The notes: generated from the sequence alone by a model not told the origin. Shown: positions 11,930-46,106, counted from the stretch's first letter. The stretch: DNA of 64,000 bases from Euglena gracilis (GCA_039621445.1 CP154957.1:29789778-29853777), one strand, 5' to 3'. Made by a program: numbers and translations.

Positions 11930-14070
11930 TGCCAGAAACAGGGCGCTGGCGGGTCGAAAAACGCTCGTTTTCGGCTCGAAAACAGGTTTTCCGGGTCCGG
12001 GAGGCCAAAAAACATCGTTTCGGGCAAAAAATTTTTTTTTGATTTTTTCGCCTTTTTCGACCCGGTTTTGACCCAAAGTCAATGGGTCGGTGGCCCAAAA
12101 CGGGGCGCTGGCGGATCGAAAAACGCTTGGTTTCCTCAAAAACAGTTTTTCCGGGTCCGGGAGGCCAAAAAACATCGTTTCGGGCAAAAAAATTTTTTTC
12201 GGATTTTTTGACTTTTTCGACCCGGTTTTGACCCAAAGTCAATGGGTCGGCGGCCCCCAAACGGGGCCTGGCTGGGCGGGTCGAAAAACTAACGTTTTCG
12301 GCTCAAAAACGTTTTTTTTGTTGTTTCTTTCTTTTCTTTTTTTTGTTTTTTTTCTTTTTTTTCTTTTTCGGGTCCGGGAGGCCAAAAAACATCGTTTCGG
12401 GCAAAAAAAAAACTTTTTCGATTTTTTTCGACTTTTTTGACCCGGTTTTGACCCAAAGTCAATGGGTCGGCGGCCCAAAACGGGGCGCTGGCGGGTCGAA
12501 AAACGCTCGTTTTCGGCTCAAAAACAGTTTTTCCGGGTCCGGGAGGCCAAAAAACATCGTTTCGGGCAAAAAAAAACTTTTTCGATTTTTTTCGACTTTT
12601 TCGACCCGGTTTTGACCCAAAGTCAATGGGTCGGCGGCCCAAAACGGGGCGCTGGCGGGTCGAAAAACGCTCGTTTTCGGCTCAAAAACAGTTTTTCCGG
12701 GTCCGGGAGGCCAAAAAACATCAAAAAAAAAAAAAAAAAATTTTCGATTTTTTTCGACTTTTTCGACCCGGTTTTGACCCAAAGTCAATGGGTCGGCGGC
12801 CCAAAACAGGGCGCTGGCGGGTCGAAAAACGCTCGTTTTCGGCTCAAAAACAGTTTTTCCGGGTCCGGGAGGCCAAAAAACATCGTTTCGGGCAAAAAAA
12901 AACTTTTTCGATTTTTTTCGACTTTTTCGACCCGGTTTTGACCCAAAGTCAATGGGTCGGCGGCCCAAAACGGGGCGCTGGCGGGTCGAAAAACGCTTGT
13001 TTTTTGCTCAAAAACAGTTTTTCCGGGTCCGGGAGGCCAAAAAACATCGTTTCGGGCAAAAAAAAAACTTTTTCGATTTTTTTCGACTTTTTTGACCCGG
13101 TTTTGACCCAAAGTCAATGGGTCGGCGGCCCAAAACGGGGCGCTGGCGGGTCGAAAAACGCTCGTTTTCGGCTCAAAAACAGTTTTTCCGGGTCCGGGAG
13201 GCCAAAAAACACATCGTTTCGGGCAAAAAAAAATTTTTCGATTTTTTTTTCGACTTTTTCGACCCGGTTTTGACCCAAAGTCAATGGGTCGGCGGCCCAA
13301 AACGGGGCGCTGGCGGGTCGAAAAACGCTCGTTTTCGGCTCAAAAACAGTTTTTCCGGGTCCGGGAGGCCAAAAAACATCGTTTCGGGCAAAAAAAATTT
13401 TTCGATTTTTTTCGACTTTTTCGACCCGGTTTTGACCCAAAGTCAACGGGTCGGCGGCCCAAAACGGGGCGCTGGCGGGTCGAAAAACGCTCGTTTTCGG
13501 CTCAAAAACAGTTTTTCCGGGTCCGGGAGGCCAAAAAACATCGTTTCGGGCAAAAAAAAATTTTTTTCGATTTTTTTCGACTTTTTCGACCCGGTTTTGA
13601 CCCAAAGTCAACGGGTCGGCGACCCAAAACGGGGCGCTGGCGGGTCGAAAAACGCTCGTTTTCGGCTCAAAAACAGTTTTTCCGGGTCCGGGAGGCCAAA
13701 AAACATCGTTTCGGGCAAAAAAAATTTTTTCGATTTTTTTCGACTTTTTCGACCCGGTTTTGACCCAAAGTCAATGGGTCGGCGGCCCAAAACGGGGCGC
13801 TGGCGGGTCGAAAAACGCTCGTTTTCGGCTCAAAAACAGTTTTTCCGGGTCCGGGAGGCCAAAAAAACATCGTTTCGGGCAAAAAAATTTTTTCGATTTT
13901 TTTCGACTTTTTTGACCCGGTTTTGACCCAAAGTCAATGGGTCGGCGGCCCAAAACGGGGCGCTGGCGGGTCGAAAAACGCTCGTTTTCGGCTCAAAAAC
14001 AGTTTTTCTGGGTCCGGGAGGCCCAAAAAACATCGTTTCGGGCAAAAAAAATTTTTTCGATTTTTTTCGA
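11930..14070 (+). repeat. 164-bp satellite, main array (about 13 units)
   Basis: The unit is 162-167 bp and contains CAATGGGTCGGCGGCCCAAA, GGCGCTGGCGGGTCGAAAAA, CGTTTTCGGCTCAAAAACAG, TCCGGGTCCGGGAGGCC, ACATCGTTTCGGGCAAAAA and GACCCGGTTTTGACCCAAAG. Unit starts fall near 12080, 12240, 12460, 12624, 12786, 12949, 13115, 13282, 13445, 13608, 13771 and 13936. Length changes come mainly from the poly-A run and a T-rich insertion at 12310-12365. Long overlapping open frames on both strands are by-products of the repeat. Confidence 0.97.
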
Positions 14071-14079
14071 CTTTTTTGG

Positions 14080-14850
14080 CCGAAAATGGCTAAGTCGAAC
14101 AGTGGAAAAAGTGTACAAAATGGCCTAAATTGGCCGAAAAACGGCCGTATCTCGGGCTAGGCGGTGAGCTGCGATGAAACCAAAATCACAGTAGATAGAG
14201 CGTTCCAAGGGCTTCAATTTAGGTCTCTGGACATTTCCTTTGATTTTGCATCATTTTCGAGAAATTTTGAAAACATCGATTTTTTGACCCCCAACCCCCC
14301 GAAAACGGCTAAGTCGAACAGAGGGAAAAGTGTACAAAACGGCCAGCTGCGCCGAAAACGGCCGTATCTCGGGCTAGGCGGGGCGTTGCGGGGAAATCAA
14401 AATACCGGTGGATGAGGCGTTCCAAGGGCTTCAAATTAGGTCTCCGGACATTTCCTTTGATTTTGCTTCATTTTGGAGATATTTTGAAAATTGACATTTT
14501 TTGGCCGTCCAAAGGGGGGGGGGCTTATCCAGGGGGGGTTGGCGAATCCTACCCAGTTTGGACCCCTTCGCGCGTGAATAACTCGGGCCTGGCGGGGAGT
14601 TGGGGGTCAAACCCAGGTGATTCGGAAACTAGGAATCCAGTCGCTCATGACTGAAAAAAAATTTTTCGGGAACGGGGCCGGGATCATGGTGATAATCCGC
14701 CGGTTCCCGAGGTGGCCCCGAGGCGGGGGGGGAGGGGGGGGGGGGTTGGGGGGGGGGGTTTCCCCCAGTGGTAAGCTTCGCTCTTACCCATAAAGGGATA
14801 AGAGCTCAGCGACCCCCCCCCTACCACCTTACCCCCCAGGGGGGGGGGGC
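14080..14850 (+). repeat. Terminal block 'P', copy 1, of a composite satellite-bearing element
   Basis: Contains AAGTCGAACAG...GTGTACAAA, CCGTATCTCGGGCTAGGCGG (twice), TTCGCGCGTGAATAACTCGG, GGGATCATGGTGATAATCCG and a terminal GTGGTAAGCTTCGCTCTTAC...GGGATAAGAGCTCAGCGAC. The last part forms an imperfect hairpin (AGCTTCGCTCTTA against TAAGAGCTCAGC). The block recurs at 15845-16400 in the same orientation, and inverted at 24340-24960, 40490-40675 and 42189-42260. Confidence 0.9.
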
Positions 14851-14854
14851 CCCG

Positions 14855-15210
14855 GGGTCATGATGGCCATCATTGGTCATGATGGCCATCCGGGGTCATG
14901 ATGGCCATCATTGGTCATGATGGCCATCCGGGGTCATGATGGCCATCATTGGTCATGATGGCCATCCGGGGTCATGATGGCCATCCGGGGTCATGATGGC
15001 CATCATTGGTCATGATGGCCATCATTGGTCATGATGGCCATCCGGGGTCATGATGGCCATCATTGGTCATGATGGCCATCATTGGTCATGATGGCCATCC
15101 GGGGTCATGATGACCATCATTGGTCATGATGGCCATCATTGGTCATGATGGCCATCATTGGTCATGATGGCCATCCGGGGTCATGATGGCCATCCGGGGT
15201 CATGATGGTC
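14855..15210 (+). repeat. 20-bp satellite with palindromic core
   Basis: About 18 units of GGTCATGATGGCCATC followed by either ATTG or CGGG. The core ATGATGGCCATCAT is a perfect palindrome when the ATTG form is present. The two variants alternate irregularly along the array, and one unit reads GACCATC instead of GGCCATC. It lies between the two 164-bp arrays. Confidence 0.96.
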
Positions 15211-15324
15211 ATATTTACGTCTCCGGACATTTCCTTTGATTTGGCTTCATTTTGGAGATATTTTGAAAATTGACATTTTTTGGGCCGAAATGGCAGGGGC
15301 TTATCCAGGGGGGGGCGGGCCGAT

Positions 15325-15845
15325 CCTACCCAATTTTTTCGATTTTTTCGACTTTTTTGACCCGGTTTTGACCCAAAGTCAATGGGTTGGCGGCCCAAAA
15401 CGGGGCACTGGCGGGTCGAAAAACGCTCATTTTCGGCCCAAAAACAGTTTTTCCGGGTCCGGGAGGCCAAAAAACATCGTTTCGGGCAAAAAAAATTTTT
15501 CGATTTTTTTCGACTTTTTTGACCCGGTTTTGACCCAAAGTCAATGGGTTGGCGGCCCAAAACGGGGCGCTGGCGGGTCGAAAAACGCTCATTTTCGGCT
15601 CAAAAACAGTTTTTCCGGGTCCGGGAGGCCAAAAAACATCGTTTCGGGCAAAAAAAATTTTTTCGATTTTTTTCGACTTTTTGGACCCGTGTTTGACCCA
15701 AAGTCAATGGGGCGGCCCAAAACGGGGCGCTGGCGGGTCGAAAAACGCTCGTTTTCGGCTCAAAAACAGTTTTTCTGGGTCCGGGAAGCCAAAAAACATC
15801 GTTTCGGGCAAAAAAAATTTTTTCGATTTTTTTCGACTTTTTTGG
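15325..15845 (+). repeat. 164-bp satellite, second array (about 3 units)
   Basis: Three more units of the satellite at 11930-14070, with starts near 15380, 15540 and 15702. They share private changes: GGGTTGGCGG for GGGTCGGCGG, and CTCATTTTCGGC in place of CTCGTTTTCGGC. The array has therefore been homogenised separately from the main one. Confidence 0.95.
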
Positions 15846-16400
15846 CCGAAAACGGCTAAGTCGAACAGAGGGAAAAGTGTACAAAATGGCCTAAAATGGC
15901 CTGAAATGGCCCAAATTGGCCAAAAAACGCCCGTATCTCGGGCTGGGCGGGGAGTTGTGGGGAAACCAAAATCCCAGTAGATAGAGCGTTCCAAGGGCTT
16001 CAATTTAGGTCTCCGGACATTTCCTTTGATTTGGCTTCATTTTGGAGATATTTTGAAAATTGACATTTTTTGGCCGAAATGGCAGAGTCCAAAGGGGGGG
16101 GGGGGGGGGCCAATCCTACCCAGTTTGGACCCCTTCGCGCGTGAATAACTCGGGCCTGGCGGGGAGTTGGGGGTCAAACCCAGGTGATTCGGAAACTAGG
16201 AATCCAGTCGCTCGCGACTGAAAAAAAAAATTCCGGGAACGGGGCCGGGATCATGGTGATAATCCGTCGGTTCCCGAGGTGGCCCCGACCCGGGGGGGGC
16301 GGGGGGAGGGGGGGGGGTCGAGGGGGGGGTTTCGCCGGTGGTAAGCTTCGCTCTTACCCATAAAGGGATAAGAGCTCAGCGACCCCCCCCCCTACCACCT
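15845..16400 (+). repeat. Terminal block 'P', copy 2
   Basis: Near-duplicate of 14080-14850 without the 20-bp satellite. It carries the same TTCGCGCGTGAATAACTCGG and GGGATCATGGTGATAATCCG segments and ends in the same hairpin motif, GTGGTAAGCTTCGCTCTTAC at about 16340, then GATAAGAGCTCAGCGACC and a C-run. Both copies follow a 164-bp array, so array plus block is the repeated unit. Confidence 0.92.
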
Positions 16401-16631
16401 ACCTCAATACCGAAGGGCTTCCCATCCAACCCTGTCGCACCCGCACAAAGAAAATTTGGCGCCAAAGGAAAAATTTGACAGAAAAAACCGGCGCCTCCGG
16501 AAATATAGGAAAGCGTGGTGGGGGTGGGGGTTGGTCGACCCCCCCCCAACCACCCATAATATGGTTGCGGGGATTTTCTTGCAGTCCACCCCGTAAACAC
16601 CCCCACACAAAGCTGTGACACCCTCCCCTCG

Positions 16632-29502
<12,871 letters not shown>

Positions 29503-30123
29503 CTGAGTCCGGCACCCATGGCTGTCTGCCAAACGCAAACACATGCAACGGGAACTGCGGAAGGGGACGGGAAAGGCTTGCGCTGGTGTCCGAATCGCAT
29601 ACTGCGGCTGCAACGGTGCTCACATTCTCACAATCGGCACCAATAATTTTGCATTGTCCAAGTAAATAAAGTAAATATCTCAGCAAGAACTAAGAAACAC
29701 TTCCGAAGACCAGAAGCACCAGCAATTGAAAATGATTGTCGACAACGGCAACAAATAAAGAGAAAGAAGGCATTAATTTCTGGTGCATCGCATCCCTTAC
29801 AGGTATTCTTTGAAAGTTGGACCTGGGGTGGGGGGACCGAGAGGGTACCCCCAGGAGGGAGAGAGGAGGGTTTCCTCTGTTTTCGGTGCGAAGCACCAAA
29901 AAATCGCACCCACAATTGACCTCCAAAAACTGGGTCCTCAAGTCTAAAAAAAAAATTTCCCTGATCCCTGATGCATGGAAACAAATGCGCACTCCATACA
30001 AGGCGGAAAATAGAGGTTAGCACAGGGTCACACTGCTCAGGACCGTGAAAAAAATGTTCCATCTGACCACTCCTGGATCAAATTGAAGGAGGGGAAGGAG
30101 CAAAATCCACTTGGTCCCAAGCA

Positions 30124-33100
30124 CTTAGGCGGCCGGATTCGCACTTAAGCTTTTTTCCTTTGGATGCGCGCAATTGCGCAAATGTACCATTTTTTTGTAA
30201 CCCCTGGGACCCTGTACCCTGACACCCAGAACACGATTTAAGAACCGTTACACCCATCTATTGGAGGGGATTAACTCCCAGTGGTCTGGTGTGCATGCTG
30301 CTTACCAGGTGACGTTAATAGGGCTGGGGGTGAGACTGGTGCTGTTGTACATCAAACGGGAGAGAGGCACACACCCCTGTGACGACACTTGGAAACGGTG
30401 CTGACGTGCTGCCTGAACTGGCTGTGATACTACCGCCACCGGTGAGAACACACGGGGCCTCATTAGATCACACCACCACAGACACACAGACTACGTGAGG
30501 CAGCCGTCACGCAATTGATGTGTGTTTGTGCACGCAATTGCGCAAATAAAAACAATTGTGTTTATGGGCGCATTTGCGCAAATAAAACGTAAACCGATGA
30601 TGGTAAAATGACGTGTTGGTGGGCGCAAATGCGCGCATAAACACATTTGGTGGTGTGCGCATTTGCGCAAATGCGCACACCAACATAGTTATGTTTATTT
30701 GCGCAAATGCGCCCACCAACATGTACTTTTACTTTCTATGTTAAAAGACACCAATGAGGACCATGACCCTACGAGGTTTAAAAACGTGATGGGCGTGTTG
30801 GTGCGCGCAGTTGCGCAAATAAACAAAATTACGTTTGTGCGCGCATTTACGCAAATGCGCCCACAAACATTTTTTCACCGCTTCAAAATGATGTGTTTGT
30901 TTTAGGGAGCCGTAGAGAGACAAACAAAGTTTGTGTGATTTGCGCATAAATGCGCGCAATTACACAACGTTGTGTGCGATACCAGTATCCTCCTCCGTGA
31001 CAGCTGCGAACCAATTCTGCACGCACCACTTTGTGCCACAATTACTGGTGATGAATTGTGGTGATAGAGGTGTGGTGTGGAGGGTGTCACTGGGAACACG
31101 GCATGTTGTGGACTGGCCAAAATTTGCCTGTGTTGTACGGGTGTCATTTGCATACTGGAGAGTGGGTTACCGGCCAGCGATCAGAGTGTCTGTGGTGTTT
31201 GGCGTGCATGCGTTTGGCAGTTAAACGATAATGAGATGTGAGTGAGTCATGCAAACGACCGGCCTGGACTGTTGGACACTTTTTGCTGCTTCACAGGGGA
31301 CTGCGTACAAGGAAGAAAAATTTGGCACAAGGGGATGCGGGTGGATGTGTCAGGGCCGGTAGTCCGTTTTACTGGTTTCTTTGCATTTTTCCCTTGGAAA
31401 AAACGTAAAAAACAGCCTGGTTTTTTTGCTAAATTTGGGTGGGGGAGTGGGTCCACCGCTTTGATTACAGCCCAATCCAGTGGGTAAGTGGTCATCTTCT
31501 TTGGATCCAAAGAACGGGTGGTGGCTTGAGGGCTACCTCTCTTCGGAGCCGTGTTGCCATGCACTGGCACCACGTCATACCCCCAGTCTTACACCCTGGT
31601 TGCGGGGGGTATAACGTGGCCGCTGTGGTGGTGTCGTTGCACCGGGGAAGGGATGCTGGCCTGTTGGGTGCTGAAGCATCAGCAGCTGATGGGGCTTTAG
31701 CAGCGGAGCCCAGGGCCGCAGGTCAGCGGCAGGGCCCTTGGGACCCAAAAATTGGTGCCGGTGGACGTGTCCGTTACTGGGTGGCTATGCACGCACCTTC
31801 TGGAGATCCTATGTCCTCCATCTTTTGTGGACCTGTCAAATGGTCAAAAACGGCACAATAACACCATATTACTGGAGGAGACGGTGTGGTCATTTGCTTT
31901 CAAAACCCATTCAGAAGCCACTAAGGTAGTTGCAGTAGAGGAGGGCCAAATGCAATCGTTTTCTAACTCCTCCATTAGTTGTTTATTTGCGCATTTGCGC
32001 GCATCACCACCTACTTTGGGCGCACATGCGCAAATAAACATAGTAAAATTGTGCAGTTTCTTCATGTACAGTTTATTTGCGCATTTGAGCCCACAAAACA
32101 ACGTGATGCGCGCAAATGCGCAAATGAACCCACATCGCTTGTCAGTGTTTGACGGTTGTGTTTCCGTCACACCGTTCTTATTTGTGTTTATGGGCGCAAA
32201 TGCGCGCACACACAAAAAATTATGTTTTAATTATGCGCGCATTTGCGCAAATGCGCGCATAAAAACATAATTTTTGTTTGTGCGCGCATTTGCGCCCATA
32301 AGCTTGCGCCGTTGACAAACAAACAAACTCACCAACTGGATGGCCCGTCAGTCTGTACCGTCAGGGCCTCTATGTCACGCAGTTTTTCAACGGCGTCAGT
32401 TCATGGGTGCCAAAGCCCAGCACTGGAAGGACAAAATTGTGTTTATGCGCGCAATTGCGCGCATCAACATAAACATGTTGATGCGCGCATTTGCGCGCAT
32501 AAACACAATTTTGTCCTTCCTGTGTTGGGCTTCTTCCGCTGGGTTCTTTGCCACACAACTGGTTCTGCGCATCCCGGGTACAAGCCGGGTGGGAGACACC
32601 CGTTCCCCTTTATTCCCTTCATTCCCTGCGGACCCCATTTCATCCCCCCTGCGCTTCCCTTGCCCAACACCCCACACTCACCCTCCTTCCCCAGTGTCCT
32701 TGTCGCCGGCTTGGTCACACCACACCCACACCCCCCGGCACCTTCCTCCCCGCGCTTTAACAAACAGCCCAAAAACACCACACCAGGGTGCCGCAAACAA
32801 AGCAGTCCGGCAAACACCCAGGACGCACACCGCCGGCAGCTCGGACACACCCGGGGACACAGCCGAAAGGAGCAACAGGGGCAGTAAAGGTCCCGTTCCT
32901 AAGGTGCTTTTTTTGCGTTTTTTTCAGGGTGGGCCGGCAGGGTCCCGGGGGTTTCGACGTACAAAGTCCATTTTGGCACACCTCAAAAACACCATTCTTT
33001 GCCAAAGTCCCAGGGGTCTCACCGCCAAAAACAGAATTTTGCTCATTACTCTCTTGTCCACGTGGTTTCAAACCCCCCTGACCTTCACAGCCGAAACAAA

Positions 33101-33180
33101 GCAGAATCAAAAAAACCGTAAATTTGCGCAAATGCGCAAATAAAAAGAAAAAAGCTTAAGTGCGAATCCGGCCGCCTAAG
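30124..33180 (+). mobile_element. 3.06-kb TIR DNA transposon, copy B (non-autonomous)
   Basis: Left end CTTAGGCGGCCGGATTCGCA then CTTAAGCTTTTTTC; right end GAAAAAAGCTTAAG then TGCGAATCCGGCCGCCTAAG. The first 33 bp are perfectly inverted. The element is flanked by a perfect 5-bp target duplication, AAGCA (30119-30123 and 33181-33185). It aligns along its length with copy A in the same orientation at moderate identity. It has the same clustered GCGCAAATGCGC palindromes and no conserved frame. The TSD length fits neither hAT (8 bp) nor PIF/Tc1 (TWA/TA); the superfamily is unassigned. Confidence 0.94.
32415..32530. repeat. Long hairpin in transposon copy B
   Basis: Arms of about 55 bp: GCCCAGCACTGGAAGGACAA, TGTGTTTATGCGCGCAATTG, CGCGCATCAACAT, pairing with ATGTTGATGCGCGCATTTGC, GCGCATAAACACAA and TTTTGTCCTTCCTGTGTTGG. 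It lies at the same relative place as the hairpin of copy A. Confidence 0.88.
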
Positions 33181-33185
33181 AAGCA

Positions 33186-35240
33186 AAGAAGCCATTTAAG
33201 GAAAACACAAATGCCGAGAAATGCCAAGAGGGGAGCTCGTCGCCATTTCCTCTGGATTACCACAGGGACTGCAGGTGGCCACCCAGCATTGGGCAGCACT
33301 CCCCACAGCCGGCAGCCATGCACCGCTTGCCCAGCGCGCAAAGAACAAGCGTTCTTTTGCAGTCAAAGATACTTTCCGGAAGGGGATAGCCGCGGGGGCC
33401 GGCGTCCCTGGGGTCACAGGACGTACGGCTGTCAACAACGCCAGCCACAGCTGTGAAGCAAATGCTGTGGCGGATGAGTGACAAGAGAGGGCGGGGGGCG
33501 CTGCTTGGCACAGGGGGCGTCTCCCCACGGTCCACGCTGTCCCCTGTTGTGGAGCCGACACTTCTTCCCGGTGCCTGCCACTGACGCCAACCTGGACTTT
33601 CCGTCCGCCGTTTCTGATGTCTGCAGTTTGGCCGAAAAATATCCAATCCTTTCAGCACTGAGGACTCTGGTGGGAGTCCAAAGGAGAAATGTTGTTTGAT
33701 TCGTTATATTGAGAAAAAATCGGTTGCCATGCAAATTGTGGTCAAAGAGAAAAATGTTGATTGTGGGCGAAATGGCCAGAGGAAAAATGGGGGAGCCAAA
33801 TGTTCACACCACCACTGTTGGGGGGCTCACTTTTACTGAAGGCTCGGGAGAGGGGCATCAAAAGAATGCATCATCCCAGAACAACCCATCACAGAGAAGT
33901 GCTTCAACTTCGCAAAAAAAAATGATCCTTTGCTAACTCAGATTTCAATTGACCCCACATTTTGAACACCAATTGAGGACACAGAAGGCCCTCCCTTAAC
34001 GTGTGTTGGTGCTTATTGGGTTGAGAAGACAAAAGTTGTGGGCCCGGACCACTGGGGGCCGGAGGCCGAACTTGGGCCCACACCCACGCCCGTCACGTCT
34101 CGCACAGGTCTGGCCATCACATGTAAAAATGCAATGAGGCTTTGGTTATCCATGTTGACGTTGGCACATGCATGCGTACATTCGTGTGCGCGTGCACGCG
34201 CGCGCGTGTGTGTGTGCGTGTGTCGCAAGTTTTAACAGTATCGGAATTGTTAAATGGGTGTGGCACTTCCGAAATTCAAGGTGGCACATTGCCCAACAGG
34301 CTGTTGTCCACGTTAATGTGGGATTTATTTGGTTAGCCCATGTATCGCAGAAGCAGCACTTCCCTCCTTATAGAGAAGGAGGGCCCGGGGGCCACTCTGA
34401 CGGCAATGGTGGGGTGTGGGTGATGAGACTGCAGGAAGAGGGATTGTGGAGTGTATGGCATGCTGGCGGGCTGGCAGCACATTTTCCTTGAGCCCTGGAG
34501 GAGTGTGGCGGCTGGAATGACGTACAATGGGGGATCCCCCACATCGCATCAATGGGATTCCAGGTGACCGCTGGAATGGACTGGGACCCAAACCCAGCGA
34601 AAACACTAAAATTCAAGCTGGGGTGGGCAGGGGTAGCCAGAACATCAACTTTCTGCTGAATTCTTTCGGTTGAGTGTTTCCCAACTTACCTACAAGGGGC
34701 GTCCACTCCGAAAGTGTTCACAAAAGAATTCTGAACATGACAACAAAAGGAGAGACCAAAACGGGAGGCAAGACAAGTTGGGCTGCCCTCGGGAGAAACA
34801 GGCTGAAGCAATTACTGTGGACCCATAAAAGGACATAAAAGGACTCTCTGATGCCGCAGCTGCGGTGGGGGCATGGTGGGTACTTTTATGACGGACCCAT
34901 CGGGGGATGGTTCAGTCAGTGCGCCATTCAAAGCCTTGGGGGTAAGGGCATATAAGTGGGGCCGGTTGGGGGAGGGACGGGGCAGGGCTTGCACGGAGAC
35001 ACCGGTCAGAAAGCTCAAGAGCCAGACAGAAACGCAGAGGGGGGGGATTGCCATCAGGGGGCGAAGAGAGACGTGGACCCAGATCCAACACAGCTGTCTG
35101 CCACCGCAGGGCCGCTTTCAGCAAACCCCTCAGACAAAACACAAACTGCGGACAGGGCTCCAAAACTGCCAGTTTTGTGCTTGCGAGGACAGTGACGAAG
35201 GAAAAACACCAACATTCAAATTCCGTCACAAGCAGGGGGG
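33186..35240. other. No gene recognised
   Basis: A GC-rich stretch at 33250-33480 has three open minus-strand frames, one Cys-rich (KRTLVLCALGKRCMAAGCGE). No frame has a clear splice context or family. 34150-34230 is a short CG/TG microsatellite. The rest shows nothing beyond scattered short frames. The missing 5' exons of the LRR gene should lie somewhere in 29.5-37 kb. Confidence 0.4.
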
Positions 35241-35254
35241 GGGGGGATGCGCTG

Positions 35255-35975
35255 GGCGGCCCTCGGAAAAAATGCGCAAAAAATGCGCAAAAAATGCGCA
35301 AAAAAAATGCGCTGAGTTTGTACATTCCTAAGGGAAAAGGACGTAGAAAAATTTCCAACAATGAGCCCAAAATTAAACCAAAATCACCAAAAACAGCTGA
35401 AATGAAGGCATTTTTGGTCAAAAAAAATGCATGAGCAAGGCGTCACTCTCTGTTCACCATAACCAACAATGTCAGCCCTCGTGCCCCGTACTTGTGACCA
35501 GGGGAGAAGGATTCGATGCAGGGTCTCTGAAAACCCTAGTGTCCTCATCAGCATTGGATGAGTACCCACACCTCATCACCCAAAGGTTTTTTCTTGAATA
35601 TGGACAAAATGCCTCCAAAAAGTGTAAAATAAGGTGGGGAAATGGGAAAAAAGCACAAAAAAATGCGCAAAAAAATTCTTTCAAAAAGGGGCAGAATAGA
35701 GCACAAATCAAACAACATAACTCGGCGTCAATGCAACATTGGTCAAGGAGCAATTTGATAATATATAAAATACAAATCAAAAAAACCAAAATGAAACTGC
35801 AACATATAAAAAAAGCCGTAAATTCTTAAGACGCAAAAAAATGCGCGAAAAAAATTCCAAAAAATGCGCAAAAAATGCGAAAAAAATGCGCAAAAATGCG
35901 CATTTTCCCAAAAATGCGGAAAATGCGCAAAAAAAAATGCGCAAAAATGCGAAAAAATGCGAAACGCATTTCCCC
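35255..35975 (+). repeat. AAAATGCGC low-complexity clusters
   Basis: Irregular repeats of AAAAAATGCGC at 35265-35315, 35650-35680 and 35835-35965, separated by ordinary A-rich sequence. The repeat gives Lys/Asn/Ala/Gln frames on one strand and Phe/Ala/His frames on the other, which are not genes. Confidence 0.9.
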
Positions 35976-36339
35976 CCCCTGCACAAGGGACGTATGTTTT
36001 TTGCCTTTTGGGTTTTTGTCCAGTGTTTTTCTATTTACCAAAGGCTCTTGCTGCTATTGTTCATTGTGATAACTGATTCAGTGCTCGTCTTTGAGATTCA
36101 GTGCTCAACTCTATTGGTTCCTTTATTTCGCTTCCCTCTTTCCTTTTCATTTCACTTAATCTGCAGAGCAACTGGTCGGTGGCACTATTTCATTTCAAAG
36201 CGATCCGAGAATAAAACCACAAATAAGTTGGCAGTGGCCATTTGATCAGGCAGGAAGCCGTTCCTTTTATCAGCGGCAGCCAAACATGTTACCAGCTGCC
36301 AAGCTTCCCAGCAGTGGTCAAGCAGGCAGGAAGGCAGGA

Positions 36340-37000
36340 CAGGGTTTGATATAAGGGCAGGTGTGCGTGCCCCATCCCAGTCCAGAAGGCGGGGACACCC
36401 CCCTCCTGTACAGTGGCACGGTCTTGGACCGATTTTTAGCCTGGAGGTAGGCCCCCCCAGGGGTCAGCCCGAACCCCTGGCAGGATGGGGGGGTCCCCCT
36501 TCTGGTCCAGGAGGGAGGGGGGAACACCCCACTCCTCCTCTCTGTACACTCTCCTGGCATCGTGGTATCGAACCCTGAGGCAGGAAGGTCAAGCCGGGGG
36601 CGGTGGCCTCCCTGCAGGCAGACACAGCTGCGTATTGCTCAGGAGTGTGTGCAGGGGATTTCCCAAGGAGCCCCAGCGGGGTCCAGCCGGCCAGCCGGAA
36701 CAACGTGCTGGCGGGACCCTCCCCTGGGGGGGGGGGGGGCAGGGGAGGCTGGTTCCTGGCCGCCAGGATGGATCTCTGGCTGGAAGCAGAACGCTCTCGA
36801 CAGAATGGACTCGAAAGCTCAGATGAAATCTCAGCTGGTTTTCCTGGATCAGCCCGGCTGTGCCGGGCTACTCCGTGTTATTTCAGCGGAGGGACCTGGG
36901 ACCTGCTGGACGGGGGAAATAATGTGCTGGACCCCTGGGGGGAGGGTCCCCACCAGCCTAAGGAGTCCCCTGGGTTTGTGGCCAGCGGCGCTCACAGCAG
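36340..37000. repeat. G/C-tract and CCAGCCGGCTGG-type intronic repeats
   Basis: GGTCCAGCCGGCCAGCCGG (36686-36704) and flanking G and C runs belong to the same loose family as 46195-46290, 54645-54735, 40120-40200 and the intron at 56016-56154. Open frames here have no recognised domain. Confidence 0.5.
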
Positions 37001-37291
37001 GGGAAGCGTCGCAGGCAAGGAGGGAAAACAAAATGGAACAATATGGGAGGAGTTGGCGGCCTCCGCGGTCCGGACTGTGGTGTTAACAATTGGGAACACC
37101 ACTGCCCCAATCAGCTTGACAACTGACTCGTGGCTCAGGCAGAAATATAGAGAGGATATGATCCGCCACTCTCATTTTTTTTTTGGGAAAAGAGAACGAG
37201 AAAAAAAACACATGTCAGTATGGTATGCCCGCGCTCCAGGGGTTGCCTCGGGAATAATGCCCGGGAGACATCGGACTCGGGAATGCGGGGG

Positions 37292-45672
<8,381 letters not shown>

Positions 45673-45962
45673 CTGGGGTGGGGAGGGCAGAGGTCAACTA
45701 ACCCTCACATCCAGCACTTCCCGGGGGGGGGGGGCTTGGGGGGACCAACCTTTAGGAGGCTCGTTTGGGTTTCAAAAATGCCCATCCGGGGCACCCATCA
45801 GAACTCTGGGGGGGGGTTGGTATGGTACGCGTATCTGGAAGAAGCATCCGAAAACAACCATCGCAACGTGGGGCTGGTCGAGGTAGGTCGACAGGTCGAC
45901 AGGTCGGCAGGTCGAGGTATCGGGGGCGTGGGGACACCACCACACCGGGTCTGCCGTGTCAC

Positions 45963-46106
45963 CATCAACATGAAGACACTCAGCCCCGCACAGTGACTGA
46001 ACCACGCCCAGGCCGTGTCGCTTTCCACCTTCAGGTGCTCCAGGAGGAAGTCGTGGATGGACGTCCAGCCCACGGCGGTCAAAAGAAGCCGGAGGCAGTC
46101 CAGCAC
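45963..46106 (-). CDS. Candidate exon near the membrane-protein gene
   Basis: 48 codons: VLDCLRLLLTAVGWTSIHDF, then LEHLKVESDTAWAWFSHCAG and a hydrophobic end VFMLM, before a GTGACA donor. GC-rich and open, but the acceptor (CCATCCGAG) is weak and the exit phase (0) does not fit the next exon at 45672 (which needs phase 2). Either the borders are wrong or an exon is missing. Confidence 0.45.

Noticed and set aside
11927-15980. Long frames (up to 269 codons) repeating PKTGRWRVEKRSFSAQKQFF-type peptides on both strands
   Set aside because: They follow the 164-bp satellite period and open on both strands at once. Variation is in homopolymer length, which would shift a real frame.
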